From Daphnia carinata (Eukaryota; Arthropoda; Branchiopoda; Diplostraca; Daphniidae): a stretch of 64,000 nt of DNA. Both the position numbers and the translations under genes were made by a program. The notes under the pieces are model-generated. The model was not told the origin of the DNA, did not search any database, and saw only the letters and a program-made list of their open reading frames with translations. The DNA lies in assembly GCF_022539665.2 (NCBI RefSeq), contig NC_081336.1:5348221-5412220 (forward strand), given 5' to 3'. This document shows positions 20,519 to 30,918 of this stretch, one piece after another (position 1 is the stretch's first letter; each line of letters starts with the position of its first letter).

Positions 20519-22064
20519 CTATCATTCGGTGGGTGGAACGGTTTCATCCGGCTGACGTGGACTATGTCCGTCTTCCGCCCATTGGGTAGCCGAATCTCGT
20601 AGTTCACCGGGGTGGTCTGCCTCACAACGCGGTAGGGTCCCAACCAGCGGTGGAAAAGCTTTTCGGCGCGGCCCACCTTGCGTATCGGCTTATAGATTAA
20701 GACGAGAGTATCCGGTTGGAAACTAGCATCGCGGCGTTTGACATCAAATGCCACCTTCTGTTTCCGATGCACTTCCTCAAGTCGCATTTGCATGGTGGCG
20801 TGGGCGTGCACTAAGCGCTCGCGAAGCTGCGTCACATATTCAACTGGGGAGTCAGCGTCACTCTCACTAGTAATGATGCCACCAATCCCTAGGTTGAGGT
20901 CCGACGGAAGCAATGGCTCCCTCCCGTACATGAGGAAGAACGGGCTGAAACCCGTCGACTCCTGTCTGCTGGTGTTGTAGGCGAAGCAAACATACGGCAA
21001 GACTTCGTCCCAATCACGGTGGTCGCTGCTAACATACATGGACAGCATGTCCGCTAGGACATGATTCATCCTCTCCACCTGACCGTTGGCGCTCAGGTGA
21101 AACGCGGATGTTGTCTTGTGGTTCGTGCTCAGCAGACGAGTGACTTCAACAATTCGGCAATGAAGCACCGGCCGCGGTCCGTGACAATGGTTTCGGGGGA
21201 CCCATGTCGCAAATAAATTTGTTCAACGAAGAAGCCCGCTACGTCAGGAGCGGTACCGGTAGGCATTGCCCGAGTCTCCACCCACTTGGTGAGGTAATCC
21301 ACCGCCACGATGATTTGTCGATTGCCCGCCTTGGATAATGGGAAGAGCCCTAGTAGGTCGATGCCGACCCGTTGGAAAGGTCGAGACGACCTCATGGACT
21401 GGAGGAACGCAGCAGGCTTATCAGCTATCCCTTTCCGGTATTGACAGCTTGGTCACGATCGTACGTAGGCCCACACATGTTCTGCCATCTTCGGCCAATA
21501 GAAGCGTCGTTTGATCCTGGCAAGCGTACGGTTGACTTCCAGGTGACCCGACACCGTGCAATCATGGTATTCGGTTAGAATCTGGCGCCTCGTCGAGGGG
21601 GGAACACACAAGCGAAGCTGTGGTCTTCCGTCCAGCCATACGCGACGATACAGTACGCGATGGTTCAGGCAATAAGCCTTGGGTGTCTTCAGCCCCTTTT
21701 CCAACGCTTCAATGTGTTTAGCAAACGGATGGAAAGACTCTTGTTCTTGCCGCCAATCCAGACCCGGTGCGGGGTCAACGTCGAGCTTGGCAAGCATCAG
21801 GCACCGGTCGTCCTCTTCTTCCTGCTGGGATCTATCAACCGGGAATCTCGACAGGCAGTCTGCATCTTGGTGGAGCCGCCGCCGCTCCGATAAACAACCT
21901 CTAAATCGAATTCTTGGAGGGACAAGCTCCAACGCGCAAGCCGACCGGCCAGGTCGCGCTTGCTCATCAGCCAGCAAAGGGCTTGATGGTCTGTCAACAC
22001 GCGAACTTTCGTGCCCCAAATAAGGGTACGGAACTTTTTCAGTGCCCAGACCAGAGCAAGGCAT
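20380..22064 (-). pseudogene. G2 integrase, broken
   Basis: Frame 22064-21453 gives the end of RNase H (DADCLSRFPVD) and the HHCC zinc domain (EYHDCTVSGHLEVNRTLARI). An in-frame TGA at 21453-21455 sits inside the CxxC spacing. The catalytic core follows in the same frame (FQRVGIDLLGLFPLSKAGN, TIVTDRGRCF), then shifts to 21168-20380 (FHLSANGQVERMNHVLADML, and C-terminal GPYRVVRQ, DIVHVSRMKPF). All Gypsy integrase landmarks are recognisable but the chain is interrupted twice. Confidence 0.85.
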
Positions 22065-24889
22065 TCCTTCTCAGTTATTGAATAATTCTGCTCACTGCGG
22101 CTGAGTAGACGGCTAGCATAACCCAGCGGCCTTTCGACACCGTCCTCTCGTTGGATGAGAGCGCATCCGATGCCATAACCACAAGCGTCCGGATGTAGTT
22201 CCATCGGTAAATCGAAATCTGGCTGGGCTAACGTGGCTGCCTCTAACAGGGCTTTCTTGAGAGCCTCAAAACTTTCACGTTGCTCTGGTCCCCAGATGAA
22301 AACCTTGGTACTTTTGGTGAGCTCACTGAGCGGGTACGCTAGTTTAGCAAACTGTGGGACATGTCGCCTATAATAAGAGCACAGACCTAGAAAAGATTGT
22401 ACTGCTTTAATTTTTTGGGATGCCGTATGGGTCTCATCCGGTGCTGGAAATTGCTGTACCGCCAATATTTTGTCGGGGTCGGGTGCGATACCTGTTGCGC
22501 TCACTACATGACCCAGTACCTTTAACTGGTACTCTCCAAATCGACATTTACTCAGTTTAATCTTGAGACCAGCCGCTTCAAGATGCTCCAACACCTGGAT
22601 AAGTCTCCTGCCATGCTCTTCAAAGGTTTGGGCGTATACCACGACATCATCGAGATAAAACAAGCAGGAGTGCCATTTGAGCTGAGCCAAGGTAAAAACC
22701 ATGGCTCTCTGGAACGTAGCGGGCGCGGAAGTTAGGCCGAAAGGCATGACCTTAAACTGCCACAGCCCATCTGCGGTGACGAATGCACTCTTCAGGCGAT
22801 CCTCCGGCTTAAGTTCGATCTGGTGGTAACCGGACTGGAGATCCATGCTGGAAAAGAACTGGAAACCGGTCAAACGGCTCAAAGCGTCACCAATCCGAGG
22901 TAGAGGGCACACGTCCTTCACAGTGACGTGGTTCAACCTACGGTAGTCAACGCAGAAGCGCCAGCCTCTGCATTTCTTTTTGACCAGAACCACGGATGAA
23001 GACCATGGGCTGTCGGAAGGCTCTATGATTCCCTGAGCCAACATCTCGTCCACTTGCTGTTGAATTAGTTCCCGCTCTTTCCAGGCACTCTTGTAGGGCG
23101 GTTGGTGAAGCGGAACCTGCGTCTCCACGGGAATGGCGTGTTGTACGGCCTTGTAGCGCCCCAGCTCCAGCGAAGTATTGGCTAAACAATGTCGATGTTC
23201 CAGCAGGATTGCAATCAGCTTCTCACGTTCATCTGACCCCAACTCGGGGTTTATGCGGCCGGCGAAATTAAGAACGTCGTCCTTGGCTTCTTCCGTGTGG
23301 GCTCTCGGCTCCTCCGGTGGCGCGGTGGTTTCCTCAATCTCTACCAGCTCGCCCAGCGCCGTGCCAGGGGACAGCCAGGCTTCCTTCGGCGTATAGTTCG
23401 TCACGGGCACCAACATCTGGGTCGAGTTGCGCAAGATTACCGGGTTAACGGCCATTCCCCGGGTGCTCAACAGTTTTTCCGCCGGTTCCAACAGCCATTG
23501 CTCGTATGGCCCTCCCTCTGCCGTAACTTCCACCTCCGTAGTTGAGCGAGCCGGAACGCAGGATTCTTCCTTCACCCAGACCACTAGCTGCCCAAGGGGC
23601 TCGCTCTCCAGCGTGATTGCCCTCATTGGAAGCCCACCTAAGCTGATTAGGGGCTCCTGGTCCTGCCGATATTGGACCTTCCGACTTTCGAATTGTTGGA
23701 GGAAGTCGTTCCCAAGCAGGAGCTCCATCCCCTTCATTTCCAGGACAACGGCGGTTCCCCTCGCCGTCAGCACTCCATCGCTGACCTCCAGGTAGGTTGC
23801 GCCCAAATTCACCGCTTCCGTACCGTTGGCGAGCAGAACTCGTGGTCCGTGCCATGGGACCACGACGCAGAGATGGCTGGCCGCCAAGCGCGGGGAGACG
23901 ACGGTGACGGCAGCCCCGGTGTCAATTACTGCGTCGACCGGCTCGCCGTGGCACGTCATACGCTTAGTGACCATCGTTCCTGCGGTAGGGATACACAGCA
24001 TCTGAACGTCTGACGTCGAACCGCTGTCTCCCAAGTTTTCGTCCATGCGCGTGGTCAGGGCCCGAACCGGGGCAAATTGCACCTGAGCGGGCTCTCTGGC
24101 GGTTGACTGATCCGGTCTTGAATCGGTCTGATCCCGACCCTGCCTGCTGGGACAGTTCCTAGCGATGTGCCCCGGCTGCTCACACTGGTAGCAGATGGTA
24201 CGCCCGTCCGGCGTGCGACCGCTCGGGCGATTTTGCGTGGCTGGTCTCCTCCCGCGGGACTGCTGTTGCATGATGAGTTTAGCCACCTGGTCGTGAAGAT
24301 CGCGGATGGCCTTTAGGAGCGCACGGTTTGTATCTCCGGCAGGAGGCAAGGCGGCAAGCGGCACGCCACGATCCACCGCTGGCAAGGGGGAAGCTGCTCG
24401 ATCGCTACGATAGGTGCGCACCTTTGCTTCCTCCTGCCGGCGCAGGCATTCCAAAAATTCCGCGCTGGTCCTAGGATTGAAAGGACAAATTCGTTCTACC
24501 ATAATTGGTTTTAAACCACGATATAGGTGCTCGACTTTCGCCGCTTCGGTCATATCCGGATCCACCGTCCGGCATAATTTCAGGACGTCGTAGAAGTAGG
24601 CGATGGGTGATTCATCGAACAGTTGGATACGCCTCCGCAACCGGTTTTCTTGAAAGATGGCCTGGCTGCCATTCAGGAACGCCCTCAAGAAAAGGGTCCT
24701 CAACCCCGGAGCGGCTTGTCCTAGATGCGCAGCCCGGGGTTCCTCGTCACGCCAGGTTGTAGGCCTATCGTCGAGGCAGAAACCAGTTCCTGGCTGTGTC
24801 TTCCAGGTACATCTCCAAGTTGATTCGTAGGTCGTCATCCGACCAGCGGTTAATGTTTCCCGCTGCCTCGTATCGCGAAAGCCAGTCAA
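21797..24889 (-). CDS. pol: G2 Gag C-terminus, protease, RT, RNase H
   Basis: This 1030-codon open frame holds a Gag capsid end (RLRRRIQLFDESPIAYFYDV), one CCHC knuckle (CYQCEQPGHIARNC), and the retropepsin active site (DAVIDTGAAVTVVS). RT follows with CVDYRRLNHVTVKD, PFGLTSAPATFQRAM and catalytic FYLDDVVVYA. RNase H follows with MELHPDACGYGIGCALIQRE. In RNase H the usual TDAS reads HPDAC. The frame ends shortly after VYRSGGGSTK, where a frameshift separates integrase. Gag and Pol lie in one frame, so no gag-pol frameshift is needed at that point. Confidence 0.92.
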   Translation of the reverse strand: MTGFRDTRQRETLTAGRMTTYESTWRCTWKTQPGTGFCLDDRPTTWRDEEPRAAHLGQAAPGLRTLFLRAFLNGSQAIFQENRLRRRIQLFDESPIAYFYDVLKLCRTVDPDMTEAAKVEHLYRGLKPIMVERICPFNPRTSAEFLECLRRQEEAKVRTYRSDRAASPLPAVDRGVPLAALPPAGDTNRALLKAIRDLHDQVAKLIMQQQSRGRRPATQNRPSGRTPDGRTICYQCEQPGHIARNCPSRQGRDQTDSRPDQSTAREPAQVQFAPVRALTTRMDENLGDSGSTSDVQMLCIPTAGTMVTKRMTCHGEPVDAVIDTGAAVTVVSPRLAASHLCVVVPWHGPRVLLANGTEAVNLGATYLEVSDGVLTARGTAVVLEMKGMELLLGNDFLQQFESRKVQYRQDQEPLISLGGLPMRAITLESEPLGQLVVWVKEESCVPARSTTEVEVTAEGGPYEQWLLEPAEKLLSTRGMAVNPVILRNSTQMLVPVTNYTPKEAWLSPGTALGELVEIEETTAPPEEPRAHTEEAKDDVLNFAGRINPELGSDEREKLIAILLEHRHCLANTSLELGRYKAVQHAIPVETQVPLHQPPYKSAWKERELIQQQVDEMLAQGIIEPSDSPWSSSVVLVKKKCRGWRFCVDYRRLNHVTVKDVCPLPRIGDALSRLTGFQFFSSMDLQSGYHQIELKPEDRLKSAFVTADGLWQFKVMPFGLTSAPATFQRAMVFTLAQLKWHSCLFYLDDVVVYAQTFEEHGRRLIQVLEHLEAAGLKIKLSKCRFGEYQLKVLGHVVSATGIAPDPDKILAVQQFPAPDETHTASQKIKAVQSFLGLCSYYRRHVPQFAKLAYPLSELTKSTKVFIWGPEQRESFEALKKALLEAATLAQPDFDLPMELHPDACGYGIGCALIQREDGVERPLGYASRLLSRSEQNYSITEKECLALVWALKKFRTLIWGTKVRVLTDHQALCWLMSKRDLAGRLARWSLSLQEFDLEVVYRSGGGSTKMQTACRDSRLIDPSRKKRTTGA

Positions 24890-25256
24890 TCACATTGTCC
24901 CCCTCCTTGCCCGTGAAAACGGGGGGGGGGGCCCTGAACTGCATCTGCGGCCGTGCCACCACTATCTCGGGAGCGGGCGGGGGCGGCTCCTCTGGAATGT
25001 CCAGCGCTTGCTGTCCCGGCGAAGGGAGAACGCCGTCAACCGGACTCTCAAGGTCACCGTCTCCGTCCCCCGGCCCGTCGTCCCGTCCCGGCGAACCGGA
25101 AGCCGACACTTCCAACACACTATTCGCGTCACGTACCTCTCCCGCGACGTGCGAAATGTCCGTACCTAACCCGCTGTCTTGCAAGCGACGGCGTCCACGA
25201 CCCACCGGGCGACTCTCCACTTCAGTCTGCGAATTGTCCCAATCACAGGAGGCCAT
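24765..25256 (-). pseudogene. gag: G2 Gag N-terminus
   Basis: An ATG at 25254-25256 starts MASCDWDNSQTEVESRP. A low-complexity Gly/Asp/Pro-rich stretch follows, then the start of the capsid domain (GKEGDNVIDWLSRYEAAGNI, ARNWF). The frame ends at 24765, and the capsid continues in the 24889-21797 frame after a one-base shift near 24770. Bases 25257-25455 are a GC-rich leader with no clear ORF of their own. Confidence 0.7.
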
Positions 25257-25455
25257 CGACACACCCGCTACGTTTTCCGCGAGTGGCGGCAGCCCTCGCA
25301 AACGTCGACTGCCCAAACAACACCGCACTGTAGCCTGTCCACCCCTTCCACTGAACATCAACACCAAAAAGAGAAAACACCGGAGCTCAAAAGGAAAAGT
25401 ACGCACTCGATACCCTTCAAAGAAACACCTCTAAAGGGCCTGCATCTCCACCATT

Positions 25456-25684
25456 TGTCGCGTACTCGTCTTAAAAGCTCAGAGTCAAGGAGTGTATCCA
25501 AGGTCTACACGCTACCACAGTGTACGAAAGACCAGCCGCCCACAACACAGTCGATGGGTCGAGTCCAGCCGGATAGGATCCGGTGACCGTCCGGTCACAC
25601 CAATCTCATGTAACGACGACAAATCACGGCGGATGTGGTCCAGACGACTGGAATTGGAGTGCGTCCGGTTCAATGGTCGCGACA
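25456..25684 (-). repeat. G2 5' LTR
   Basis: This 229-bp LTR begins TGTCGCGTACTCG and ends GGTCGCGACA on the plus strand. On the minus strand internal sequence after it reads AATGGTGGAGATGCAGG, a candidate primer site whose tRNA I could not identify. Confidence 0.92.
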
Positions 25685-26713
25685 ATATTCTTTGAATGAA
25701 GATATTGAAACTGATTCTATAACAATATATTCATATTGAATATACGTATATTTGATGCTCTTTGAATGTAGATATTGAAACTGATTCTATAACACTATAT
25801 TCACATTCAATACACGTATATTTCATGCTGTTTGAATGTAGATCATGAAACTGATTCTATAACACTATATTCACATTGAATACCCGTATATTTGATACTG
25901 TTTGGTGTGTAGATCATGAAACTGGCTCTATGACACTATATTCACATTGAATACACGTATATTAGATGCTGTTTGAATGTAGATATTGAAACTGATTCTA
26001 TAACACTATATTCACATTGAATACACGTATATTTGATACTGTTTGAATGTAGATCATGTAACTGCTTCTATAACACTATATTCACATTGAATACACGTAT
26101 ATTTGATACTGTTTGAATGTAGATCATGAAACTGATTCTATAACACTATATTTACATTGAATACACGTATATATGATGCTGTTTGAATGTAGATATTGAA
26201 GCTTACTGTATCACACTATATTCACATTGAATACACGTATATTTGATGCTGTCTGAATGTAGATATTGAAACTCACTGTGTCACACTATATTCACATTGA
26301 ATACACGTATATTTGATGCTGTTTGAATGTAGATATTTGAAACTCAATGTGTCACACTATATTCACAATGAATACATGTATATTTGACGCTGTTTGAATT
26401 TAGATATTCAAACTCACTGTATCACACTATATTCACATTGAATACACGTATATTTGATATTGTTTGAATGTATATCATGAAACTGATTCAATAACACTAT
26501 ATTCACATTGAATACACGTATATTTGATGGTGTTTGAATGTAGATATTGAAACTCACTGTATCACACTATATTCACATTGAATACACGTATATTTGACGC
26601 TGTTTGAATGTAGATATTCAAACTCACTGTATCACACTATATTCACATTGAATACACGTATATTTGATACTGTTTGAATGTAGATCATGAAACTGATTCT
26701 ATAACAGTATATT
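25685..26713 (+). repeat. 70-bp satellite, block 3 (about 15 monomers)
   Basis: This is the longest plus-orientation block. A and B variants are both present, with runs of A-type towards the right. The array is cut by the G1 insertion inside a monomer (TATATT). Confidence 0.96.
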
Positions 26714-26915
26714 TGTAAAGTTTCATAACCTCGTGTATTGCAGTGAATCGTCGTAACAATTCCGAATTACATGTTACAATCATGCAGTATTTATACTACT
26801 AACACACATACAAAATGAAGGTAAAATGGGAGGGGACACGTTCACTTTCACTTGTGAAACGCTTGAGGGATGTTGAGGGTGTGGCTGTCTTCGGATAGCC
26901 TGTGGGCTCGTTACA
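26714..26915 (-). repeat. G1 3' LTR
   Basis: 202 bp, reading TGTAACGAGCCCACAGG to AACTTTACA on the minus strand. It contains a TATA box (minus strand GTATAAATAC, 26788-26797). Confidence 0.97.
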
Positions 26916-26930
26916 TTCCTTCCCCTCTTC
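26916..26930 (-). other. G1 polypurine tract
   Basis: The minus-strand sequence GAAGAGGGGAAGGAA is all purine and abuts the 3' LTR, as required for plus-strand priming. Bases 26931-27128 form a short 3' UTR. Confidence 0.9.
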
Positions 26931-27128
26931 GATGAGAAGAATTGGTCCTCCAATGTGTGTGTTTCCATCACCGACTATTGTTTTACGGATAATATAAAAA
27001 ACTTGTTCCTTCACCTGAATTTTTAGTAGAAATTGTTCTCCTTCTTCTTTTTCCGTCACCAACTACAGCTGCTTCTATGAATACTAATGATGACTATGGT
27101 TGAATAACTCGTTCCACCTTTGTCTTGA

Positions 27129-28373
27129 TTATTGTATTTTTGTGCTGTTATTATTTGCTACAGCCGTATGTCCACGGTTGTCTTTTATCTTTTTATCTGC
27201 TCCATGTAGAAGCAGTAATTCGATCATGTCCAGTCGTTTATATTTCACTGCTTCGTGTAAGGCAGTTGTGCCCGTTTCGTCTTGTTGGTTGACGTCAATT
27301 ATTCTTTTTGTACAGATTTGCGTAGCCAAGTCTTCGAGTCCATATCTGGCGAGGTAATGCAAGATGGTTCTGCCCTCGCTGGTTGCTATTTTGATGTTTG
27401 TTGGTGTCGAAATTAGGCGTGCGCATTCCTCATGTTCGTGTGATATTGCTGTCATTAGCGGGGTTTCTCCGTCTTTATTGCGATTTGTGAACTCGCAGTT
27501 GTGGTGTTTTAGTATCCTTACCAGGAATAAGTCGTTATTTTCCGCTGCCATGTGTCCAATTGTGCAGCCTCGATACATTATCTCGGGGTTTGCCCCATAG
27601 GCAAGTAGAGCATCAGTTATGTCGTACCTTACTTTTTGTATACTGGTGTGGAGCAGGGTACGTCCTTCGTCGTATCTTTTATTAAGGAATATGGCCATTT
27701 TTTGTCGTGGCCAACATCCTAGCGATTCTAATCTTTTTTGGATGCATCTTCTTATAGTTGGTAGTGTAGCTTCCATCATTGATAGACAAAGTTTTCCGTC
27801 TTCCAAGTCAATAGTAGCCTGTCGGTGCAGTTGAATCTTCTCTGCTTGTTCTGTTGAAAGGGGTGCTATTGTCTTCATCCGACAGTTCTTGCATGTTTCT
27901 GTTTCCCTTTGTTGGTTATTCGGTCTGCTCCGTTTTTTGGGCGGTTCACATTGGAGGTCGGTGTCACTAACATTTTCCAATTCGGCACCGTGGGGTGGGT
28001 CATATTGGAAACCGGTGTCACTGTTATTTTCCAATATAAATTCGGTACTGTAGGCACTATCCAGATCGGGTTCCATTTCACTATAGGCATTTATCTCCTT
28101 GGTGTCGTCATCACTTGATTCACTGATGTCTTTCCTTTTTCTCTCTAGTTCGGAAAAATCGTTTTTCTCGGTTTTGATTCCGTTCCATTCTACATTTTTC
28201 ACTATCTGCTTGTTTACATCTGCACTTTTTTTAGCACTTTTCTTTTCTTTGTACTCTTGCTGGCTATTCTCACTTTCAGTATCACTAATGAATATTAATT
28301 CGTATTCTTTTTCTTCTTGTGGGATGATGGTTACGTCCATTGCGTTATCCTGAGTGATGTTGTTGTTTTCCAT
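27129..28373 (-). CDS. G1 accessory ORF: ankyrin-repeat protein with acidic N-terminus
   Basis: This 414-residue ORF is intact, in the sense orientation, between env and the 3' LTR. Residues 24-36 (YELIFISDTESE) look like a SUMO-interaction motif: hydrophobic core followed by acidic residues. Residues 115-141 contain a duplicated SDT...PP segment, and CEPPKKRSRP (142-151) is a nuclear-localisation-like basic cluster. About five ankyrin repeats span 237-405 (GRTLLHTSI, GCTIGHMAA, GETPLMTAI, GRTILHYLA, TTALHEAV). No signal peptide or membrane segment is seen. I know of no standard Gypsy gene of this kind. Capture of a host or viral ankyrin gene is inferred; IkB-like modulation of host signalling is speculative. 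A TATA-like AAAATATAAAAAC lies about 90 bases upstream of the ATG. Confidence 0.9.
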   Translation of the reverse strand: MENNNITQDNAMDVTIIPQEEKEYELIFISDTESENSQQEYKEKKSAKKSADVNKQIVKNVEWNGIKTEKNDFSELERKRKDISESSDDDTKEINAYSEMEPDLDSAYSTEFILENNSDTGFQYDPPHGAELENVSDTDLQCEPPKKRSRPNNQQRETETCKNCRMKTIAPLSTEQAEKIQLHRQATIDLEDGKLCLSMMEATLPTIRRCIQKRLESLGCWPRQKMAIFLNKRYDEGRTLLHTSIQKVRYDITDALLAYGANPEIMYRGCTIGHMAAENNDLFLVRILKHHNCEFTNRNKDGETPLMTAISHEHEECARLISTPTNIKIATSEGRTILHYLARYGLEDLATQICTKRIIDVNQQDETGTTALHEAVKYKRLDMIELLLLHGADKKIKDNRGHTAVANNNSTKIQ

Positions 28374-29072
28374 TTTTAGAGTAAAGGTTGACTTGTGATG
28401 ACACTTTTCTTTGTAGAACTTTGTCTGAATTATGTCGTTGAGACACTGGGAAGAGGTTAGTTTTTATATTTTGAAAATTCTTCTTTTGCAGAGTTTTTCA
28501 TAAATTCTTGTTCCCCTCTTCTTAATTTCAAAACAGGTAGTTTCTTCTACTTTAATGTGTTCCGTCTTCTATTTCGCCGTGGGGCGAATTGATGAATATA
28601 CCGTTTCATTTTGAACTTTCTATTTTCCTTTTTAAGTCATTGTCTTTTCATATAGGGGTTCTTGTGTCTTTCTTTTTCTTCGTGCGTTAGTTTCTGTCGT
28701 TCTTTGTTACACTACACTGTTTTTTCTCCGATGATTTTGTTATTGACTTTTTTGTTTGTTTTAGTCGAGGATAAAAATGTTATTTGGGTTTGTAATCATT
28801 TTTGTTTTGTCTATCCCAAAGGTTTTCTATTTTGAAATTTTTTTTTAGTTAATGTTAGTTTGGAATACAAAATTGTTATTCGGGTTTGTCTCTACTCTTT
28901 GTTTTACTATAAAGTTACGAGTATGGAATATATTTTAGAAATCACTTAATTGGTCGAAAAAAAAATGCTGATAAGTGTGTTATTTTCTGGGAGCTAATTT
29001 ATTTTGTAATTAATTAAATTTGTCAGGGGTTATGTTTAGTGGCTACTTTTAATTTCAATGACCTTGGGACTT
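28374..29072 (-). promoter_or_regulatory. AT-rich spacer between env and ankyrin ORF, possible promoter
   Basis: About 700 bases without a credible ORF. On the minus strand AAAATATAAAAAC (28461-28473) lies about 90 bases before the ankyrin ATG, so the ORF may have its own promoter. Alternatively a splice acceptor here would place it on a subgenomic mRNA. The rest is T-rich on the plus strand with no recognisable repeats. Confidence 0.35.
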
Positions 29073-29985
29073 TTACTTTCTGGCTGAATTACTATTGTCT
29101 GTTTCTGACATGCAACGGCATAGGTCTTCCCAAACCATGCCATATCCGACGACGTAAGTGCACATGGTGTGTTTTCCTGTACATCGTGTGATTGTGTCAG
29201 TTGTTTCGATAGAGGGGTAAATTAATGAATTTGGTGCACTTGGTCGGGGAGGGCGCATTTGACCTTGTCTTTCTGTTGCTAGTTGTACAGGGGCGGTTGT
29301 TCTTAAGAACGGTTGTTCGATTGCTATTTCCGAATGGTAATTTGTTTCTCGTGCCGGTATCATTGATGCGAGTTCGTGTTCTTCCTCTACGCCATCATCG
29401 TATCTGGTTGTAAAGTTCCGTTTTCTGCGGATATGTTCTTTTATCTTCGAGATGGGGTTGCAAATAATGAAGATTCGTAAACATACGAGGAATAGTACAG
29501 ATCCTATCGCTGATAGACCTATTATTTTTAGTTTGTCGAACCATGAGAACATGTTTCCGATTTGATTATCTTGTTGTTCTGACATTACAATGTCTCCAAC
29601 AGAATTGGAGTTGCCTTCTTGCATTCTGCCAACTAGGTCATTTAGAATATTTAATTGTTCCATTTCCATCGTCTCGTGTGCTGGATGGCTTTTCAGCGCG
29701 AAGTCGAAATCGTTAAGATGGAGTTCTTCAAATTCTGAAATGAGGTCTAAATTAGGCATGTGAATGCTAGGTTTCTGGCGTATCCAATCTCCTGTCGTAG
29801 AATTGTGTTCCCATGTGTGTGAATTTCCATTTAAATTTACCAAAGGTGTTTTCCAGAAACAATCAGAATATGGATGAATTGACCATCCATCTGTTCCAAT
29901 CGTACAGTTTTTTCCTTCGTAAGTAAAAAACGGCTGAAATCCACATTTGGTTTCGTTTGCTGATATAAAAATTCTTTTTGCATCG
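29073..29985 (-). CDS. env: G1 env C-terminal part: Cys-rich domain, membrane anchor, tail
   Basis: The frame is open from about 29985 to 29073. It starts CDAKRIFISANETKCGF, then a Cys-rich stretch (KNCTIGTDGWSIH, SDCFW). The membrane anchor is IGLSAIGSVLFLVCLRIFII, and a basic/acidic cytoplasmic tail of about 120 residues follows. The pattern CGxxP...TI..DGW.....C.W matches the C-terminal Env part of element E2 (60502-60780), so it is the conserved rear half of this Env family. It is one frame off the Thr-rich segment upstream. Confidence 0.8.
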
Positions 29986-30313
29986 CATTAGCAGTTGCCG
30001 TAGGTCTAGTAGTAGTGGTGGGTTTAGTGCTTGTTGATGTGATTATTGGTTTTGTAGTTGTGGTGGGTTTTGTTGACGTTGATGTCATACTGGGTTTAGT
30101 TGTCACTTTCTGTGTTGTGGTGGGTTTGCTAGCTGCTGTGCTTGTAACTGATTTAATTGTCGTAGTGCTTTTTGCCGTTGTTTTTGCTGTTGTTCCCAAT
30201 GTGGTTTTTATTGTGGGCTTTGTAGTCGTTGTAACGCTTGTCGTTGTTGTGTGTTTTTCTGTTGTGGGCGTGGCAGGGGATGTGGCCAAATTTTGCTGTT
30301 CTCTGATTGGTTG
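29985..30313 (-). CDS. env: G1 env middle part: Thr-rich mucin-like stalk
   Basis: About 90 residues consist mainly of Thr with Lys, Ser and Pro in short repeats such as TSTSTKPTTTTKP. Such stretches are usually heavily O-glycosylated stalks. This stretch lies between the lectin-like part (frame ending 30208) and the Cys-rich part (from 29985), each in a different frame. E2 Env has no counterpart, so the segment looks inserted. Confidence 0.7.
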
Positions 30314-30918
30314 TTATCCTCTCTTTTCATTAGTGGTGGTATGGTTGGGAGTGTTTTCCCGTCCAATGGCTGTTTAGTGTGCAGTGCTATGATGGCTGCC
30401 GCTGAGAGAGTCCGTATTTGGTGTGGGTTGCGATATTCAAAGTTAAAGTGTTGTTTTTGGCTGGAGCTGTGACAATGCCCCAGGGTCACCCGTCCTACTC
30501 TCTGTGTGAGACACTTCCTGTCTGATGAGGGTGAATGTAGCCCAGTTCTATCTGTTGCCATGAGCTGTCCTGTGTGCTCAAATGTGCCCCAGATTGAGCT
30601 GGTGCTAGCGCACTCTTGAAGTACTAGCATTGTCGTATTGGCTTTGATATAGGTGTTTGTGTTGAACGGTCTGATGGTGAAATCAGATGTATATTCGAAA
30701 GCTTGTCCTCGTTCTGTTGCTTTGCTACAGTTGGCTACCATTGTTTGTGATTGTACTAATGGATCGTTGCTGTTAATTAGTTTTCTTAGTTCTTCTTGAC
30801 ATTGCGGCCACTCTTTGTCGCATTCTTCTAATGTCATTTGCTTGTTTACTCCATGGTGTGTTAGACATTTTTCGTTTGGTGTTTTTCCGTTTTTCAATAG
30901 GCCCCAGGCAATCATATC
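30208..30918 (-). CDS. env: G1 env continuation: second lectin-like block
   Basis: It is in the same frame as 32511-30919 and separated from it only by one TAG. It reads on as KCLTHHGVNKQMTLEEC, then WGTFEHTGQLMAT, KCLTQRVGRVTLGHC and HFNFEY, a repeat pattern (CL..., V.L..C, hydrophobic W/F) like ricin-B beta-trefoil units. Towards 30300 the residues become Pro/Gln-rich out of frame with the mucin segment. I treat it as the continuation of the same Env. Confidence 0.65.
   Translation of the reverse strand, partial: DMIAWGLLKNGKTPNEKCLTHHGVNKQMTLEECDKEWPQCQEELRKLINSNDPLVQSQTMVANCSKATERGQAFEYTSDFTIRPFNTNTYIKANTTMLVLQECASTSSIWGTFEHTGQLMATDRTGLHSPSSDRKCLTQRVGRVTLGHCHSSSQKQHFNFEYRNPHQIRTLSAAAIIALHTKQPLDGKTLPTIPPLMKREDNNQSENSKIWPHPLPRPQQKNTQQRQALQRLQSPQ

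Larger units (their letters stand above)
18012..25684 (-). mobile_element. Gypsy-type LTR element G2 with F-like Env (7.7 kb)
   Basis: It is flanked by direct LTRs beginning TGTCGCGTACTCG and ending GGTCGCGACA. Flanking bases ATAC (18008-18011) and ATAT (25685-25688) fit a 4-bp target duplication with one mismatch. The coding order on the minus strand is gag, protease, RT, RNase H, integrase, env, as in errantivirus-like Gypsy elements. It is noticeably GC-richer than its neighbours. Stops and frameshifts in gag, integrase and env, plus LTR divergence including an indel, mark it as old and inactive. Confidence 0.92.

Noticed and set aside
25685-26713. CRISPR-like regular repeats
   Set aside because: The 70-bp units are head-to-tail without unique spacers, and every other feature is eukaryotic; this is satellite DNA.
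27129-28373. Host ankyrin gene that G1 happened to flank
   Set aside because: It lies inside the LTR pair, in sense, without introns, and between env and the polypurine tract, so it belongs to the element.
30015-30377. Val-rich hydrophobic 120-aa plus-strand ORF resembling a membrane protein
   Set aside because: It is the antisense shadow of the Thr-rich G1 Env stalk (ACN codons read as GTN).
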